DNA of 64,000 nucleotides from Thalassobaculum litoreum DSM 18839. Lineage in GTDB: Bacteria; Pseudomonadota; Alphaproteobacteria; Thalassobaculales; Thalassobaculaceae. The number at the start of each line of letters is the position of its first letter. Within the stretch, counting starts at the first letter, position 1. Below the pieces are notes generated by a model, which was not told the DNA's origin, ran no database searches, and worked only from the letters and a program-made list of their open reading frames with translations. This document shows positions 53,060 to 62,443 of this stretch, piece by piece. The translations under genes were made by a program, and so were the position numbers. Location: NCBI RefSeq assembly GCF_900102465.1, contig NZ_FNBW01000015.1, positions 1-64,000 on the forward strand. Reading direction: 5' to 3'.

Positions 53060-53968
53060 ATGGATTACCTGCTCAAGGAAATTGCCGTTTTCGTCAGGAT
53101 CATCGAGCTGGGCAGCTTCAGGGCGGCCGCCGAGGATCTGAACCTGACCCAGTCGGCGCTGACCCAGCGGCTGAAGAAGCTGGAGGAGGCGGTCGGCGTG
53201 CGGCTGATCGAGCGCACCACCCGCACGGTGGCGCCGACGGTGGTCGGCGGCAGCTTCCTGCCGGTCGCCAAGCGCATGCTGGTGCAGTTCGAGCAGTCGA
53301 TGGAGGATCTGAACACCCTGATCCGGGCGCGCACCGGCCAGGTGACCATCGCCAGCCTGATCTCGGTGGCCACCTACGTGCTGCCCGGCGCGCTGAAACG
53401 GTTCACCGCGGCGCATCCCAATGTCAGCGTGCGCATCTTCGACGACCCGGAGCTGGAGATCGCCGGTCGGATACGCCGGGGCGAGGCGGAGTTCGGCATC
53501 GACATGGAGACCGCCGATCAGGATCCGGATGTGGAGGTCACGCCGTTGCTGGAGGACCGCTATGTGCTGGTGTTCCATCCGGACTATCCGGGCGTGCCGT
53601 CGGGCGCGGTGGCCTGGGCCGATCTGGCGGAGCTGCCGCTGGTCACCTATGGCGCGCGCAGCGGCACCAACCGGCTGATGCACGAACGCCTCGCCGGCCT
53701 GCCTCGGACGGGGAAGTGGCGCTACGAGGTGCAGCACCTCTCCACCCTGCTCGGCCTGGTGCGTGCGGGGCTGGGCGTGGGGATCGTGCCGACCCTGGCG
53801 ATGGCTGGGCAGGAGGAGGGGGCGCTGCTGCAGCGGCCGCTGGTGGCGCCGGACATGCGGCGGACCATCGTCCTGGTGCAGCGGCGCGGCGCGGAGCTGT
53901 CGCCGGCGGCGGAGATCCTGAAAGCCTTCACCCTGGCCGAATTCGAACGCTTCGGCGACACCGGTTAG
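53060..53968 (+). CDS. LysR-family transcriptional regulator
   Basis: 302 residues: N-terminal winged helix-turn-helix (1-60, FRAAAEDLNLTQSALTQRLKKLEE) and a C-terminal type 2 periplasmic-binding-like effector domain from about 90. Start at ATG 53060; the upstream AGGAAA is rather far (13 bases). Divergent from the tricarballylate-dehydrogenase-like gene, the classical LysR arrangement; the effector is probably its substrate or product. Confidence 0.9.
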   Translation: MDYLLKEIAVFVRIIELGSFRAAAEDLNLTQSALTQRLKKLEEAVGVRLIERTTRTVAPTVVGGSFLPVAKRMLVQFEQSMEDLNTLIRARTGQVTIASLISVATYVLPGALKRFTAAHPNVSVRIFDDPELEIAGRIRRGEAEFGIDMETADQDPDVEVTPLLEDRYVLVFHPDYPGVPSGAVAWADLAELPLVTYGARSGTNRLMHERLAGLPRTGKWRYEVQHLSTLLGLVRAGLGVGIVPTLAMAGQEEGALLQRPLVAPDMRRTIVLVQRRGAELSPAAEILKAFTLAEFERFGDTG

Positions 53969-54019
53969 GTCTTCACCCGCTGCGGCGACGGCTGAATCGA
54001 AGGCTGTTTCGGCCGAGGG

Positions 54020-54331
54020 CTATTTCGGCCATTTCCCGGCGAGGCCGAGATCCCGCTCGCGCTGGTGCATCTCGTGCCAGATCTCGGCCGGGGTGATGCC
54101 CATCCAGACCCAGAGGACGGTGAGATTGTACAGCAGGTCGGCGGACTCGCGGATCACCCCGTCGCGGTCGGCCACGGCGGCGTCCAGCGCCACTTCGGCG
54201 GCTTCCTCGACCACCTTCTTGGCGATCTTCGGGTTGCCGTCGCGCAGCAGCTGCGCGGTCCGGTTGCCGACCTTGGTATCCGCGCGCGAGGTCTGGACCA
54301 TCTCGAAGAGCTGGTCGATCGGATGGGTCAT
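54020..54331 (-). CDS. hisE: Phosphoribosyl-ATP pyrophosphatase
   Basis: 103 residues of the MazG-like all-alpha HisE family, which removes pyrophosphate from phosphoribosyl-ATP in histidine biosynthesis (second step). Metal-binding motifs KKVVEEAAEVALDA and RESADLLYNLTVLW are intact. Start at ATG 54331, five bases after GGAG. It is found last in the phosphonate/phosphate operon, 33 bp after the Na/Pi gene, and not with other his genes. Confidence 0.88.
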   Translation of the reverse strand: MTHPIDQLFEMVQTSRADTKVGNRTAQLLRDGNPKIAKKVVEEAAEVALDAAVADRDGVIRESADLLYNLTVLWVWMGITPAEIWHEMHQRERDLGLAGKWPK

Positions 54332-54364
54332 GGGCACTCCGCGGGGCTCTGAACGTGAGTGGGG

Positions 54365-56005
54365 TCAGGCATCGATCAGGCGGCTCTCGGCGATCTGGCC
54401 GGTCGATTCCAGGATCGGATAGGCCACCGACGTGATGTGGCTGTTGATTCGCTTCAAGTCCCGCAGCACGTCCAGGTGCAGCGACGAGCTGCCCAGGGAT
54501 TCCGGCGTGCCGTCGCGCATGCGGGCGTAGTGGGCCTCGGCGAATTTCTGCTCCAGCTCGCGGATATGGACCTTCTGCTCCATCAGCCGGCGGGCCAGTA
54601 GCGCGTCGCCGCTCATGAACACGCTCAGCGCCAGCTTCAGGTTGGCGACCACCTCGCCGTGCATGGCCTGCAGTTCGGTCATGCCGGCATCGGAGAAGCG
54701 GGCACCGTCCTTGATCTTCTTGGCCGCCAGCTCCAGCAGGTTCTTGTCGATGATGTCGCCGATATGCTCCAGGTTGGTGTTGAAGGTCAGGATCTCGACC
54801 ACCCGGCGGCTTTCCTGGGGGTCCAGTTCCTGGCGCGACAGCCGGGTGAGATAGAGCTTCACCGCCTCGTGCAGCACGTCGACCACGTCGTCGTCGCGCT
54901 CGATCTCCTTGATCAGGTCGGAGCGGCCGCTCTTGAACACCTCCATGGTGCGTTCGAGCATCGATTCCACCGTATCGCCGATCCGCAGGGTCTCGCGCGC
55001 GGCGCTGGACAGGGCGACGCCGGGTGAATCGAGCGCGGACTCCTCCAGATGTCTCGGCGCCTTCTCGTCCTCCGCCGCCGGACTGTCCGGCAGCATCCGG
55101 GTGACCAGAGCGGCAACGAGGCCGACGAAGGGCAGGAACAGGAGCGCAACCGCCAGGTTGAAGCCGGTGTGGAAATTCGCGATCAGCCGGGCTGGATCGT
55201 CGGAGATGTCGCGCAGATACGGCACGATCCAGGGCACCATCCAGAACACCAGGGCCACGCCTGCCGTCCGCATCATCAGGTTGCCCACCGGAATGCGCCG
55301 CGCCGAGGGATCCGCCCGCCAGTTCATCGCCACCGGGGTGATCGAGCTGCCGATATTCGCCCCCAGCACCAGCGCCATGGCGAGCTGAACCTCGACCACG
55401 TGCAGGGAGACGAGCGTCATCACCAGCACGATCACGGTCAGGCTGGAATGGGCCAGCCAGGCCAGCCCTGCGCCGAGCAGGATCGCCAGGATCGGCTCGT
55501 CGACCATCGGCGCCAGCAGGACCGATAGGGTCGGCCCCTCGCGCAGCGGGACCGAGGCCAGCATCACCATCTTGATCGCCAGCAGCATCAGCCCGAGGCC
55601 GATCAGCACCCGGGCCATGGCCCGTCGGCGGGAGTCGTCGGAGGTCAGGAAGGCGGTCACGCCGACGAACAGAAAGAGCGGCGAGATCCAGGAGACGTCG
55701 AAGGCCAGCACCTGCACCACGACCGTACTGCCGACATCCGCACCCAGCATGATCGCCAGTCCGGCCGGCACGGCGATCATCTTGCGGCCCCCGAAGGAGC
55801 CGACGATCAGGGCGGTGGCGGTACTGCTCTGCAGGAAGCCGGTGACCGTGAACCCGGTGAGGAACGAGGTCAGCCGGTTCCGCGTCGCCGCCGCGATGCC
55901 GCGCCGGATCGCCGAGCCGAAGGCCCGGGTGATTCCGGTGCGCACCATGCGCACGCCCCACAGCAGCAGGGCGACGCCGCCGGCGATTTCGATGAGCAGA
56001 TGCAT
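54365..56005 (-). CDS. Na/Pi cotransporter family protein with PhoU-like domain
   Basis: 546 residues. The membrane part (to about 330) contains two inverted PNaS repeats, each with a QSSTATA/STAT-like signature (QSSTATALIVGSFGG; TNIGSS-type equivalent in the second). A PhoU-like helical domain (360-540) forms the soluble C-terminus. Members take up phosphate using sodium and are often Pho-regulated. Lies 43 bp after phnE on the same strand, in the operon with the Pho box at 59591. Confidence 0.85.
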   Translation of the reverse strand: MHLLIEIAGGVALLLWGVRMVRTGITRAFGSAIRRGIAAATRNRLTSFLTGFTVTGFLQSSTATALIVGSFGGRKMIAVPAGLAIMLGADVGSTVVVQVLAFDVSWISPLFLFVGVTAFLTSDDSRRRAMARVLIGLGLMLLAIKMVMLASVPLREGPTLSVLLAPMVDEPILAILLGAGLAWLAHSSLTVIVLVMTLVSLHVVEVQLAMALVLGANIGSSITPVAMNWRADPSARRIPVGNLMMRTAGVALVFWMVPWIVPYLRDISDDPARLIANFHTGFNLAVALLFLPFVGLVAALVTRMLPDSPAAEDEKAPRHLEESALDSPGVALSSAARETLRIGDTVESMLERTMEVFKSGRSDLIKEIERDDDVVDVLHEAVKLYLTRLSRQELDPQESRRVVEILTFNTNLEHIGDIIDKNLLELAAKKIKDGARFSDAGMTELQAMHGEVVANLKLALSVFMSGDALLARRLMEQKVHIRELEQKFAEAHYARMRDGTPESLGSSSLHLDVLRDLKRINSHITSVAYPILESTGQIAESRLIDA

Positions 56006-56048
56006 TCAGGTTTCCCGCAGTCGCGACCGGTACGGCCGCGACCCTTCG

Positions 56049-56864
56049 TCAGATGATGGCATGGCGGACCTTGGCGGAGACCCACTCACTGACCAGCACG
56101 GTGATCAGGATCAGGATGAAGATCACCGTCACCTGGGGCCAGGCTAGCACGTTCAGGGATTCCTGCAGCCGCAGGCCCAGTCCGCCGGCTCCGACCAGCC
56201 CGAGAACCGTCGACTCGCGGATGTTGATGTCCCAGCGGAACACCGTGATCCCGGCGAAGGCCGGCAGGATCTGCGGCACCACCGCGTAATCCATGACCTG
56301 CGCCTTGCTGGCGCCGGTGGCGGCCACCGCCTCGACCTGTGCTTCGTCGATCTCCTCGATCGCCTCGTAGAGCAGCTTGGCGACGAAGCCGATCGAGCGC
56401 AGGGCGATGGCGACGATGCCGGCCATCACGCCGGGGCCGATCACCGCGACCAGCAGCAGCGCCCAGATCAGCGAGTTGATCGAGCGGCTGGCGACGATGA
56501 TCAGCAGCGCGACCGGCCGCACGAAGCGGGTGCTGGGGGTGGTGTTGCGGGCCGCCATGAAGGCCACCGGCACCGCCATGAACAGCGCCAGCAGCGTGCC
56601 GAGCGTGGCGATGTTCAGGGTGTCCCAGAGCGGCTCCAGCAGGGCCGGGATATACTCCCAGCGCGGCGGGAACATGCGCGAGCCGATATCGGCGGCCTGA
56701 CGGGGCGCGTCGGTGACGAAAGCCCAGATCGTGCTCTCGGTCATCACCTGCCAGCAGAACACGAACAGGGCGACGAGCAGGAGCCAGCCGAGCCAGAGCG
56801 CCAGTTCCTTGCGGGTGGAGCGCCGGCGCCAGGTCCGGTGGGCGAGGTCGGTCATCGTCATCAT
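56049..56864 (-). CDS. phnE: Phosphonate-type ABC permease, second copy
   Basis: 271 residues, six predicted membrane helices, EAA-loop EAVAATGASKAQVMDYAVVPQ and the C-terminal EST-VLGLVGAGGLGLRL signature of PhnE. Start uncertain between ATG 56864 and 56861 or 56855 (three M codons in a row); the first overlaps the previous stop. Two non-identical permeases in tandem suggest a heterodimeric channel. Confidence 0.86.
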   Translation of the reverse strand: MMTMTDLAHRTWRRRSTRKELALWLGWLLLVALFVFCWQVMTESTIWAFVTDAPRQAADIGSRMFPPRWEYIPALLEPLWDTLNIATLGTLLALFMAVPVAFMAARNTTPSTRFVRPVALLIIVASRSINSLIWALLLVAVIGPGVMAGIVAIALRSIGFVAKLLYEAIEEIDEAQVEAVAATGASKAQVMDYAVVPQILPAFAGITVFRWDINIRESTVLGLVGAGGLGLRLQESLNVLAWPQVTVIFILILITVLVSEWVSAKVRHAII

Positions 56865-57679
56865 TGCACCCACTTCCGCACGTAGCCCGACAGGTATTCG
56901 GCGGCCATGACGATCAGGATGATCAGGATCAGGATCGCGGCGGCGGAATCGTATTCGTAGCGGTCCATCGCCGTGTTCAGGGTGGCGCCGATGCCGCCGG
57001 CGCCGACGATGCCGATCACCGCCGACTCGCGGAAATTGATGTCCAGCCGGTAGAGGCTGAGACCGATCAGGCGCGGCATGACCTGCGGCTGGATCGCGTA
57101 GTTGACGATCTGCCACCAGCCGGCCCCGGTCGCCCGCACCGCCTCGGCCTGGGCCTCGTCGATATCCTCGATGTCCTCGGCCAGCAGCTTGGCCAGGAAG
57201 CCGATGGTGGCGAAGGACAGGGTCAGGAAGCCGGCGAACGGGCCGAAGCCGAACATGGCGACGAACAGGATGGCGACGATGATCTCCTGGAAGCTGCGCG
57301 ACAGGGCGACGATGGCCCGGCACACGGCGTAGATCGGCAGGGGTGCTATGTTGCGGGCGGCGCCGATGCCGATGGGAATGGAGATCAGCACGCCGACCAC
57401 GGTCGCGGTCACCGACATGGTCAGGCTCTCCTCCATGCCCTGGAGGATGTCCTCCCAGCGGCTGGTGAAGTCGGGGACCAGGAAGCCCTCGATGAAGCGC
57501 TGGCCGCGCTCCAGGCCTTCCCAGACCCGGACCCAGTTCACCTCGACCGAGGCGACGGCCAGCACCAGATAGAGCAGGCCGCCGCCGTACAGCGCCCAGC
57601 GCAGCCAGGGCCGCTTGATGAAGGGCGGCCGCGTCCAGCCCCGGTAATCGGTCGCGCCGGTCATGCCCGCGTCGGTCAT
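56861..57679 (-). CDS. phnE: Phosphonate-type ABC permease, first copy
   Basis: 272 residues; same PhnE architecture as the next gene ([39 protein letters not shown]). Its start overlaps the phnC stop by four bases (ATGA), and its stop overlaps the next permease. Confidence 0.86.
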   Translation of the reverse strand: MTDAGMTGATDYRGWTRPPFIKRPWLRWALYGGGLLYLVLAVASVEVNWVRVWEGLERGQRFIEGFLVPDFTSRWEDILQGMEESLTMSVTATVVGVLISIPIGIGAARNIAPLPIYAVCRAIVALSRSFQEIIVAILFVAMFGFGPFAGFLTLSFATIGFLAKLLAEDIEDIDEAQAEAVRATGAGWWQIVNYAIQPQVMPRLIGLSLYRLDINFRESAVIGIVGAGGIGATLNTAMDRYEYDSAAAILILIILIVMAAEYLSGYVRKWVQ

Positions 57680-58524
57680 GTGAGGCCCGCCAGGCGTTCG
57701 CGGTCGACCGGGACCGTGCCGGGATGGTCGGCGTCCTCGTCGATGTCCTCGCCGTCTTCGTCGGCCTTGCGGATCGTGGCGGACCAGTCCTCCTCGCCGT
57801 AGATCTGGGTGAGGACGTCCGCGGTGAGTTCGTCCGGGCTGCCGTCGAAGACCACGCGGCCGGACTGCAGGCCGATGACCCGGCGCACGAACTGCTGGGC
57901 GAGGGCGACGTCGTGAATGTTGATGATGGCGGGCAGGCCGCGCTCGTCGCAGATCTCCACGATCAGCCGCATGATCTGCCGCGAGGTCTTCGGGTCGAGC
58001 GACGCCGTCGGCTCGTCGATCAGCAGCAGGTCGGGGTCCTGCTCCAGGGCGCGGGCGATGCCGACCCGCTGGCGCTGGCCGCCGGACAGGGCGTCGGCGC
58101 GCTTGTTCACATGGTCCGACAGTCCGACCCGGTCGAGCAGGCGGTAGGCGTTCTCGATCGATGCCGGCGGAAACTTGCGGAAGAAGCTGCGCCAGAAGCC
58201 GACATAGCCGAGCCGGCCGGACAGCACGTTCTCCATCACGGTGAGGCGTTCCACCAGGGCGTATTCCTGGAAGATCATGCCGATCCGGCGGCGGGCGCGG
58301 CGCAGACCGCCGCGGCTCAGGCCGGTGATGTCCATGTCGCCGAGATAGACCTGGCCTGAGGTCGGCTCGACCAGACGGTTGATACAGCGGATCAGGGTGG
58401 ATTTCCCCGCCCCGGACGGCCCGATCAGGCCAACGACCTGACCGGGCTCGACCGTAAGGCTCACATCGGTGAGCGCCCGATCTCCGGTTGCATAGACCTT
58501 CGAGAGGTCCTTCAAGCGCAGCAT
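57676..58524 (-). CDS. phnC: Phosphonate-type ABC ATP-binding protein
   Basis: 282 residues. Walker [10 protein letters not shown] (~36-44), [15 protein letters not shown] and [12 protein letters not shown] are intact; the C-terminus has an acidic extension ([12 protein letters not shown]) not usual for PhnC. Energises uptake with the two permeases. Follows phnD by 51 bp. Confidence 0.89.
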   Translation of the reverse strand: MLRLKDLSKVYATGDRALTDVSLTVEPGQVVGLIGPSGAGKSTLIRCINRLVEPTSGQVYLGDMDITGLSRGGLRRARRRIGMIFQEYALVERLTVMENVLSGRLGYVGFWRSFFRKFPPASIENAYRLLDRVGLSDHVNKRADALSGGQRQRVGIARALEQDPDLLLIDEPTASLDPKTSRQIMRLIVEICDERGLPAIINIHDVALAQQFVRRVIGLQSGRVVFDGSPDELTADVLTQIYGEEDWSATIRKADEDGEDIDEDADHPGTVPVDRERLAGLT

Positions 58525-58575
58525 TCGGCCGCTCCCTAAAATGTGCCGGTCAAAGGGTGTTGCGTGACCGTGGGG

Positions 58576-59538
58576 TCATTTGCAGTCGTAGGAGACGCCG
58601 TTGGCGGTGTCGATCTTGCGGATCACCTCCCAATGGGACTTGTAGGTGATCGGGATGAACTGCTCCTCACCGGACCGGGCGAACTCCTCCTTAAGGGCCG
58701 AGCCTTCCCAGTCGAAGGTGAAGAAGGCTTCCTTGATCTTCTCCTGCAGCTCCGGCTTCAGGTTGTAGACGTAGCCGAACCCGGTGGTCGGGAACTTCTG
58801 CGACTTGTAGATCGAGACGACCTGATCGGCCTTGATCACGTCGCGGGCCACCATGCGGTGCAGCACCGAGTTGGCGATCGCGGCGGCCGGATAGTCCTTG
58901 TTGGCCACGCCCAGGATCGAGTTGTCGTGCTTGCCGGAGAACACCGGCTCGAAATCCGTCTCCGGGACCATGCCGTAATCGGCCTTCAGGATCGCCGACG
59001 GCGCCTTGAAGCCGGAATTCGAGGTCTGCGAGGTGAAGGCCATCTTCCGGCCCTTGATGTCCTCGACCTTCTCGATGCCGCTGCCCGGATAGGTGATGAT
59101 TTCCATGTTGTAGCCGAAATCGCCGTCCTTCGAGGCCATGATGGTGAAGGACACGAAACCTGCGCAGTTCACCGCCAGCGGGTTGGAGCCGGTGTTGAAG
59201 CCGGCGACATGCAGGCGACCGGCGCGCATCGCCTCGATTTGGGCGGCGTTGGACTGCACGGGGAAGAACTGGACCTTCTTGCCGGTCATGCTCTCCATGT
59301 GGCGCAGGAAGCCGTCCCACACCTTGGCGTAGACCGCCGGATCCTCGACCGGGGTATAGGCGAAGATGAGGGTGTCGGGATCGACCTGCTGGCTCGGATC
59401 GGTCGGCGTATCGGCGACCAGATCACCATTGTCGTCCTTGAACCGGGAGTCGAGGGCGTAGCTGGGGGCGGCCCAGCTCAGCGAGACCGCGCCGACCAGA
59501 CCGGCGAGGGCCGACAGCATCAAATTTCTGCGAATCAT
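58576..59538 (-). CDS. phnD: Phosphonate-type substrate-binding protein
   Basis: 320 residues with a Sec signal (cleavage around SYA 28) and the PhnD fold: DTLIFAYTPVEDPAVYAKVWDGF, the NSALLD-like dipole motif region (FTSQTSNSGFKAPSAIL). Ligands of the family are phosphonates, phosphite or phosphate esters. Start at ATG 59538, behind AGGGAG. First gene of the operon, 53 bp downstream of the Pho box. Confidence 0.88.
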   Translation of the reverse strand: MIRRNLMLSALAGLVGAVSLSWAAPSYALDSRFKDDNGDLVADTPTDPSQQVDPDTLIFAYTPVEDPAVYAKVWDGFLRHMESMTGKKVQFFPVQSNAAQIEAMRAGRLHVAGFNTGSNPLAVNCAGFVSFTIMASKDGDFGYNMEIITYPGSGIEKVEDIKGRKMAFTSQTSNSGFKAPSAILKADYGMVPETDFEPVFSGKHDNSILGVANKDYPAAAIANSVLHRMVARDVIKADQVVSIYKSQKFPTTGFGYVYNLKPELQEKIKEAFFTFDWEGSALKEEFARSGEEQFIPITYKSHWEVIRKIDTANGVSYDCK

Positions 59539-59590
59539 GTGATTCTCCCTACAGGTCGTTATCGTCGGCCCACCTGCGGTATGACCGAAC

Positions 59591-59608
59591 ATTACAGTTT
59601 TGTGACAT
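59591..59608 (-). promoter_or_regulatory. Pho box upstream of phnD
   Basis: On the minus strand: ATGTCAC-AAAA-CTGTAAT, two 7-bp direct repeats spaced by four AT bases, close to the CTGTCAT-N4-CTGTCAT consensus bound by PhoB. Positioned 53 bp from the phnD start codon. It predicts phosphate-starvation induction of phnDCEE and the downstream Na/Pi gene. Confidence 0.65.
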
Positions 59609-59691
59609 CAGCATTATCGTGGTCCCGGGCGTGACCCAAGCACAAAATATATGCGTCAGTGTCCGATGGACCGGCGGAACTGGGGTTCGGC

Positions 59692-60471
59692 CTAGTGCGG
59701 CAGAATCCACGGCCGCCCGGTCAGCGGATCGGCCATGACCTGGGCCGCCAGGCCGAACGCCCGGTGCAGGTTCTCGGCGGTCACTACCGTCTCCGGCGCG
59801 CCCTCGGCGATCAGCCCCTGCGGGCTCAGCAGCACCAGGTGATCGCTGAACCGGGCGGCGAGGTTCAGGTCGTGCAGCACGCTGACCACCGTCATGCCGG
59901 TGTCCGCGACCCGTTGCTGCAGCAGTTTCAGCATCTCGATCTGCTGTGCCAGGTCCAGGTGGGAGGTCGGCTCGTCCAGCAGCAGCAGCGGGGTCCGCTG
60001 AGCCAGCACGAGAGCGAGCCAGGCGCGCTGGCGCTGGCCGCCGGACAGCTCGGCCAGCGGGCGGTCGGCCATATCGGTCATGCCGACCGCGTCGAGCGCA
60101 TCGGTGCAGGCGTCGCTGTCGTCCCGCGTCCAGGGTGCGAGCAGGCCGCGCCACGGGGTCCGCCCGCGCCGGACCAGCTCGCCCACGTTGATCGCGTCCG
60201 GGGCGAGAGGGAACTGCGGCAGGATGGCGAGCTGCCGGGCGACGTCGCGGGTGTCGGCGGCATGCAGGTCGGCGTCGCCCAGCAGCACCCGTCCCGCCGA
60301 CGGTTTCAGCAGCCGGGCCAGCGCGCGCAGCAGGGTCGACTTTCCGCAGCCGTTGGGGCCGAGGATGGCGGTGCTCCGGCCCACCGGGAAGACGAGGTCC
60401 AGTCCTTGGATCACCTGGCGGTCCTGATAACCGACCGACAGGGATTCCGTGCGCAGGCCGATTGGGCTCAC
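59692..60471 (-). CDS. Iron-siderophore ABC ATP-binding protein (FecE/FhuC type)
   Basis: 259 residues: Walker [37 protein letters not shown]. Start is GTG 60471, overlapping the TGA of the preceding permease gene. Last gene of a receptor-stub, binding protein, two permeases, ATPase series that imports ferric siderophores or vitamin B12/heme-like ligands. Confidence 0.88.
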   Translation of the reverse strand: MSPIGLRTESLSVGYQDRQVIQGLDLVFPVGRSTAILGPNGCGKSTLLRALARLLKPSAGRVLLGDADLHAADTRDVARQLAILPQFPLAPDAINVGELVRRGRTPWRGLLAPWTRDDSDACTDALDAVGMTDMADRPLAELSGGQRQRAWLALVLAQRTPLLLLDEPTSHLDLAQQIEMLKLLQQRVADTGMTVVSVLHDLNLAARFSDHLVLLSPQGLIAEGAPETVVTAENLHRAFGLAAQVMADPLTGRPWILPH

Positions 60472-61460
60472 AGCTCGCCCCTTTCCATCTCGCGTGACAG
60501 GCGCCACAGCAGGTACGGCGCGCCGAGAATGCCGGTGGTGACGCCGATCGGCAGCTGCAGGCCGGGGAGGCTCGCCCGGGCGACAAGATCGGCAAGCACC
60601 ATGATGACCGCGCCCGCCCCCGCGGCCGCCGCAAGCCGGGCGCCCGGGTCGGTCGCCCGCGCCAGGCGTGCGCCCACCGGCGGGGCCATCAGCGCCACGA
60701 AGGCCACGGGGCCGACGATCGACACGGCCACCGCGCACAGGCCGATGGCGGTCGCCGCCAGCAGCAGCCGGGCCCGCGCCACCTTCAGGCCGAGCCCCGA
60801 GGCCAGCTCCGCCCCAAGCTCGAGCAGCCGCAGGGCGCGGACCTGAAGCGCCAGGCAGAGGGCGAGCGCGCCGCCGGCCGCCATGAGGATCCGGACATGC
60901 GACCAGTCGCGGGCGGAGAGCGAACCGACCAGCCAGCGTTGGGCCTCCGCCGCCTGGGGACCGGACAGGCGGGTCATCAGGAACGACCCGAAGGCCGAGG
61001 CGGCGAAGCCGACCCCGATACCGACCAGGACAATGGTCACCGGCGAGGCGCCGTCGATGCCGCCACGGCTGCCGGCTGGGCGCGACAGGGTCAGGACGAT
61101 CAGGCCGGCCGCCAGTCCGCCCGCCGCCGCCGCCAGCGGCAGCGGTATGCTTACCCCCATGGCGATCGCCGCCAGAATGGCGAGGCCGGACCCGCCGGTG
61201 AAGCCCATCACGTCGGGCGACGCCAGAGGGTTGCGCAGCAGGAGCTGGAACACCGCGCCGGCCAGGCCCAGGGCGGCACCCGACAGCAGGGCGACGGCGA
61301 CCCGCGGGCCGCGCAGAACCGAGATCGTCAGCGCCGCCGGTCCGTCGCCGCCGGTCAGGCCGTCCCACAGGCTTGCCGGGCTGAGGTGGATCTGGCCGAC
61401 CAGCAGGGCCAGGGCCGCCGAGCCGGCCAGCAGCAGGACGAGGACGGTGCCGCGGATCAT
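60468..61460 (-). CDS. Iron-siderophore ABC permease (FecD type)
   Basis: 330 residues, about ten membrane helices of the BtuC/FecCD family; GLAGAVFQLLLRNPLASPDVMGFTGG is characteristic. Overlaps the previous permease by four bases (ATGA) and the ATPase start by four. Confidence 0.88.
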   Translation of the reverse strand: MIRGTVLVLLLAGSAALALLVGQIHLSPASLWDGLTGGDGPAALTISVLRGPRVAVALLSGAALGLAGAVFQLLLRNPLASPDVMGFTGGSGLAILAAIAMGVSIPLPLAAAAGGLAAGLIVLTLSRPAGSRGGIDGASPVTIVLVGIGVGFAASAFGSFLMTRLSGPQAAEAQRWLVGSLSARDWSHVRILMAAGGALALCLALQVRALRLLELGAELASGLGLKVARARLLLAATAIGLCAVAVSIVGPVAFVALMAPPVGARLARATDPGARLAAAAGAGAVIMVLADLVARASLPGLQLPIGVTTGILGAPYLLWRLSREMERGEL

Positions 61461-62443
61461 CCGATCGCTCCCGGCCGGATCCGCCGCGCGATCAGCACGA
61501 AGATCGGCCCGCCGAGCAACGCGGTCATGACGCCGGCCCGGATCTCCGCCGGGGCCAGCAGCAGGCGCCCGGCGCTGTCGGCCAGGAGAAGGATCGACGC
61601 CCCCAGCAGGGCGGCGGCGATCAGTCCCGGCCGCAAGGAGCCGCCGACCAGCCGACGGGCGATCGGCGGTACCATCAGGCCGAGGAAGGCGATGGGTCCG
61701 GCGATCGCCACCGCCGCGCCGGTCAGCAGCGCGATGCAGACCAGTGCCCCCGCCTGAACCCGGCCGGGCCGGGTGCCGAGGCCGCGGGACAGCGCGTCGC
61801 CCAGCGCCAGGACCTCCAGTTTCGGGGCCAGGGCCAGGACAAGCAGGAAGCCGGCGCCGGCGGCGAGCGTCATTTCCACCAGCGGGCGGGCCCGCGCCTC
61901 GGCCAGGGATCCGACGATCCAGAACCGCACGACGTCGAGGGTCTCGCCGCGCATCAGCACCGAGGCGGTGACCAGCGAGAGCAGCAGCACGCCGAGCGCG
62001 GCGCCGGCCAGGGTCAGGCGCACCGGGCTGGCATTGCCGCGTAGCCCGCCGCCCAGGGCGAAGACCGCGGCGGCCGCCAGGGCCGCGCCCGGAAAGGCGA
62101 GGAGCGACAGAAGGCCCGCATCGACCTGCCCGAGGACCAGCGCTCCGACCACCACCCCGAAGGCGGCCCCGGCGTTGATCCCGAGGATGCCCGGGTCGGC
62201 CAGCGGGTTGCGGGTGACGGCCTGGATCGCCATTCCCGCCGCGCCGAGCGCGCCGCCGCAGACCAGCCCGGCGACCGTGCGCGGGAACCGGATGGCGCGG
62301 ATGGTGACATGGGCGGGGTCGGTCGGGTCCGGGGCGACCAGCGCCTGCCAGAGTTCCGCCGGGGTGATCGGCCTATACCCCAGCAGCAGGCTGATCAGGA
62401 TCGCCAGGAGCAGCAGGCCGAGCAGGGGCGACCAGCGCCTCAT
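61457..62443 (-). CDS. Iron-siderophore ABC permease (FecC type)
   Basis: 328 residues, FecCD family; GAAGMAIQAVTRNPLADPGILGINAG marks it. Pairs with the permease at 60468 to make a heterodimeric channel. Start at ATG 62443, overlapping the binding-protein stop by four bases. Confidence 0.88.
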   Translation of the reverse strand: MRRWSPLLGLLLLAILISLLLGYRPITPAELWQALVAPDPTDPAHVTIRAIRFPRTVAGLVCGGALGAAGMAIQAVTRNPLADPGILGINAGAAFGVVVGALVLGQVDAGLLSLLAFPGAALAAAAVFALGGGLRGNASPVRLTLAGAALGVLLLSLVTASVLMRGETLDVVRFWIVGSLAEARARPLVEMTLAAGAGFLLVLALAPKLEVLALGDALSRGLGTRPGRVQAGALVCIALLTGAAVAIAGPIAFLGLMVPPIARRLVGGSLRPGLIAAALLGASILLLADSAGRLLLAPAEIRAGVMTALLGGPIFVLIARRIRPGAIG

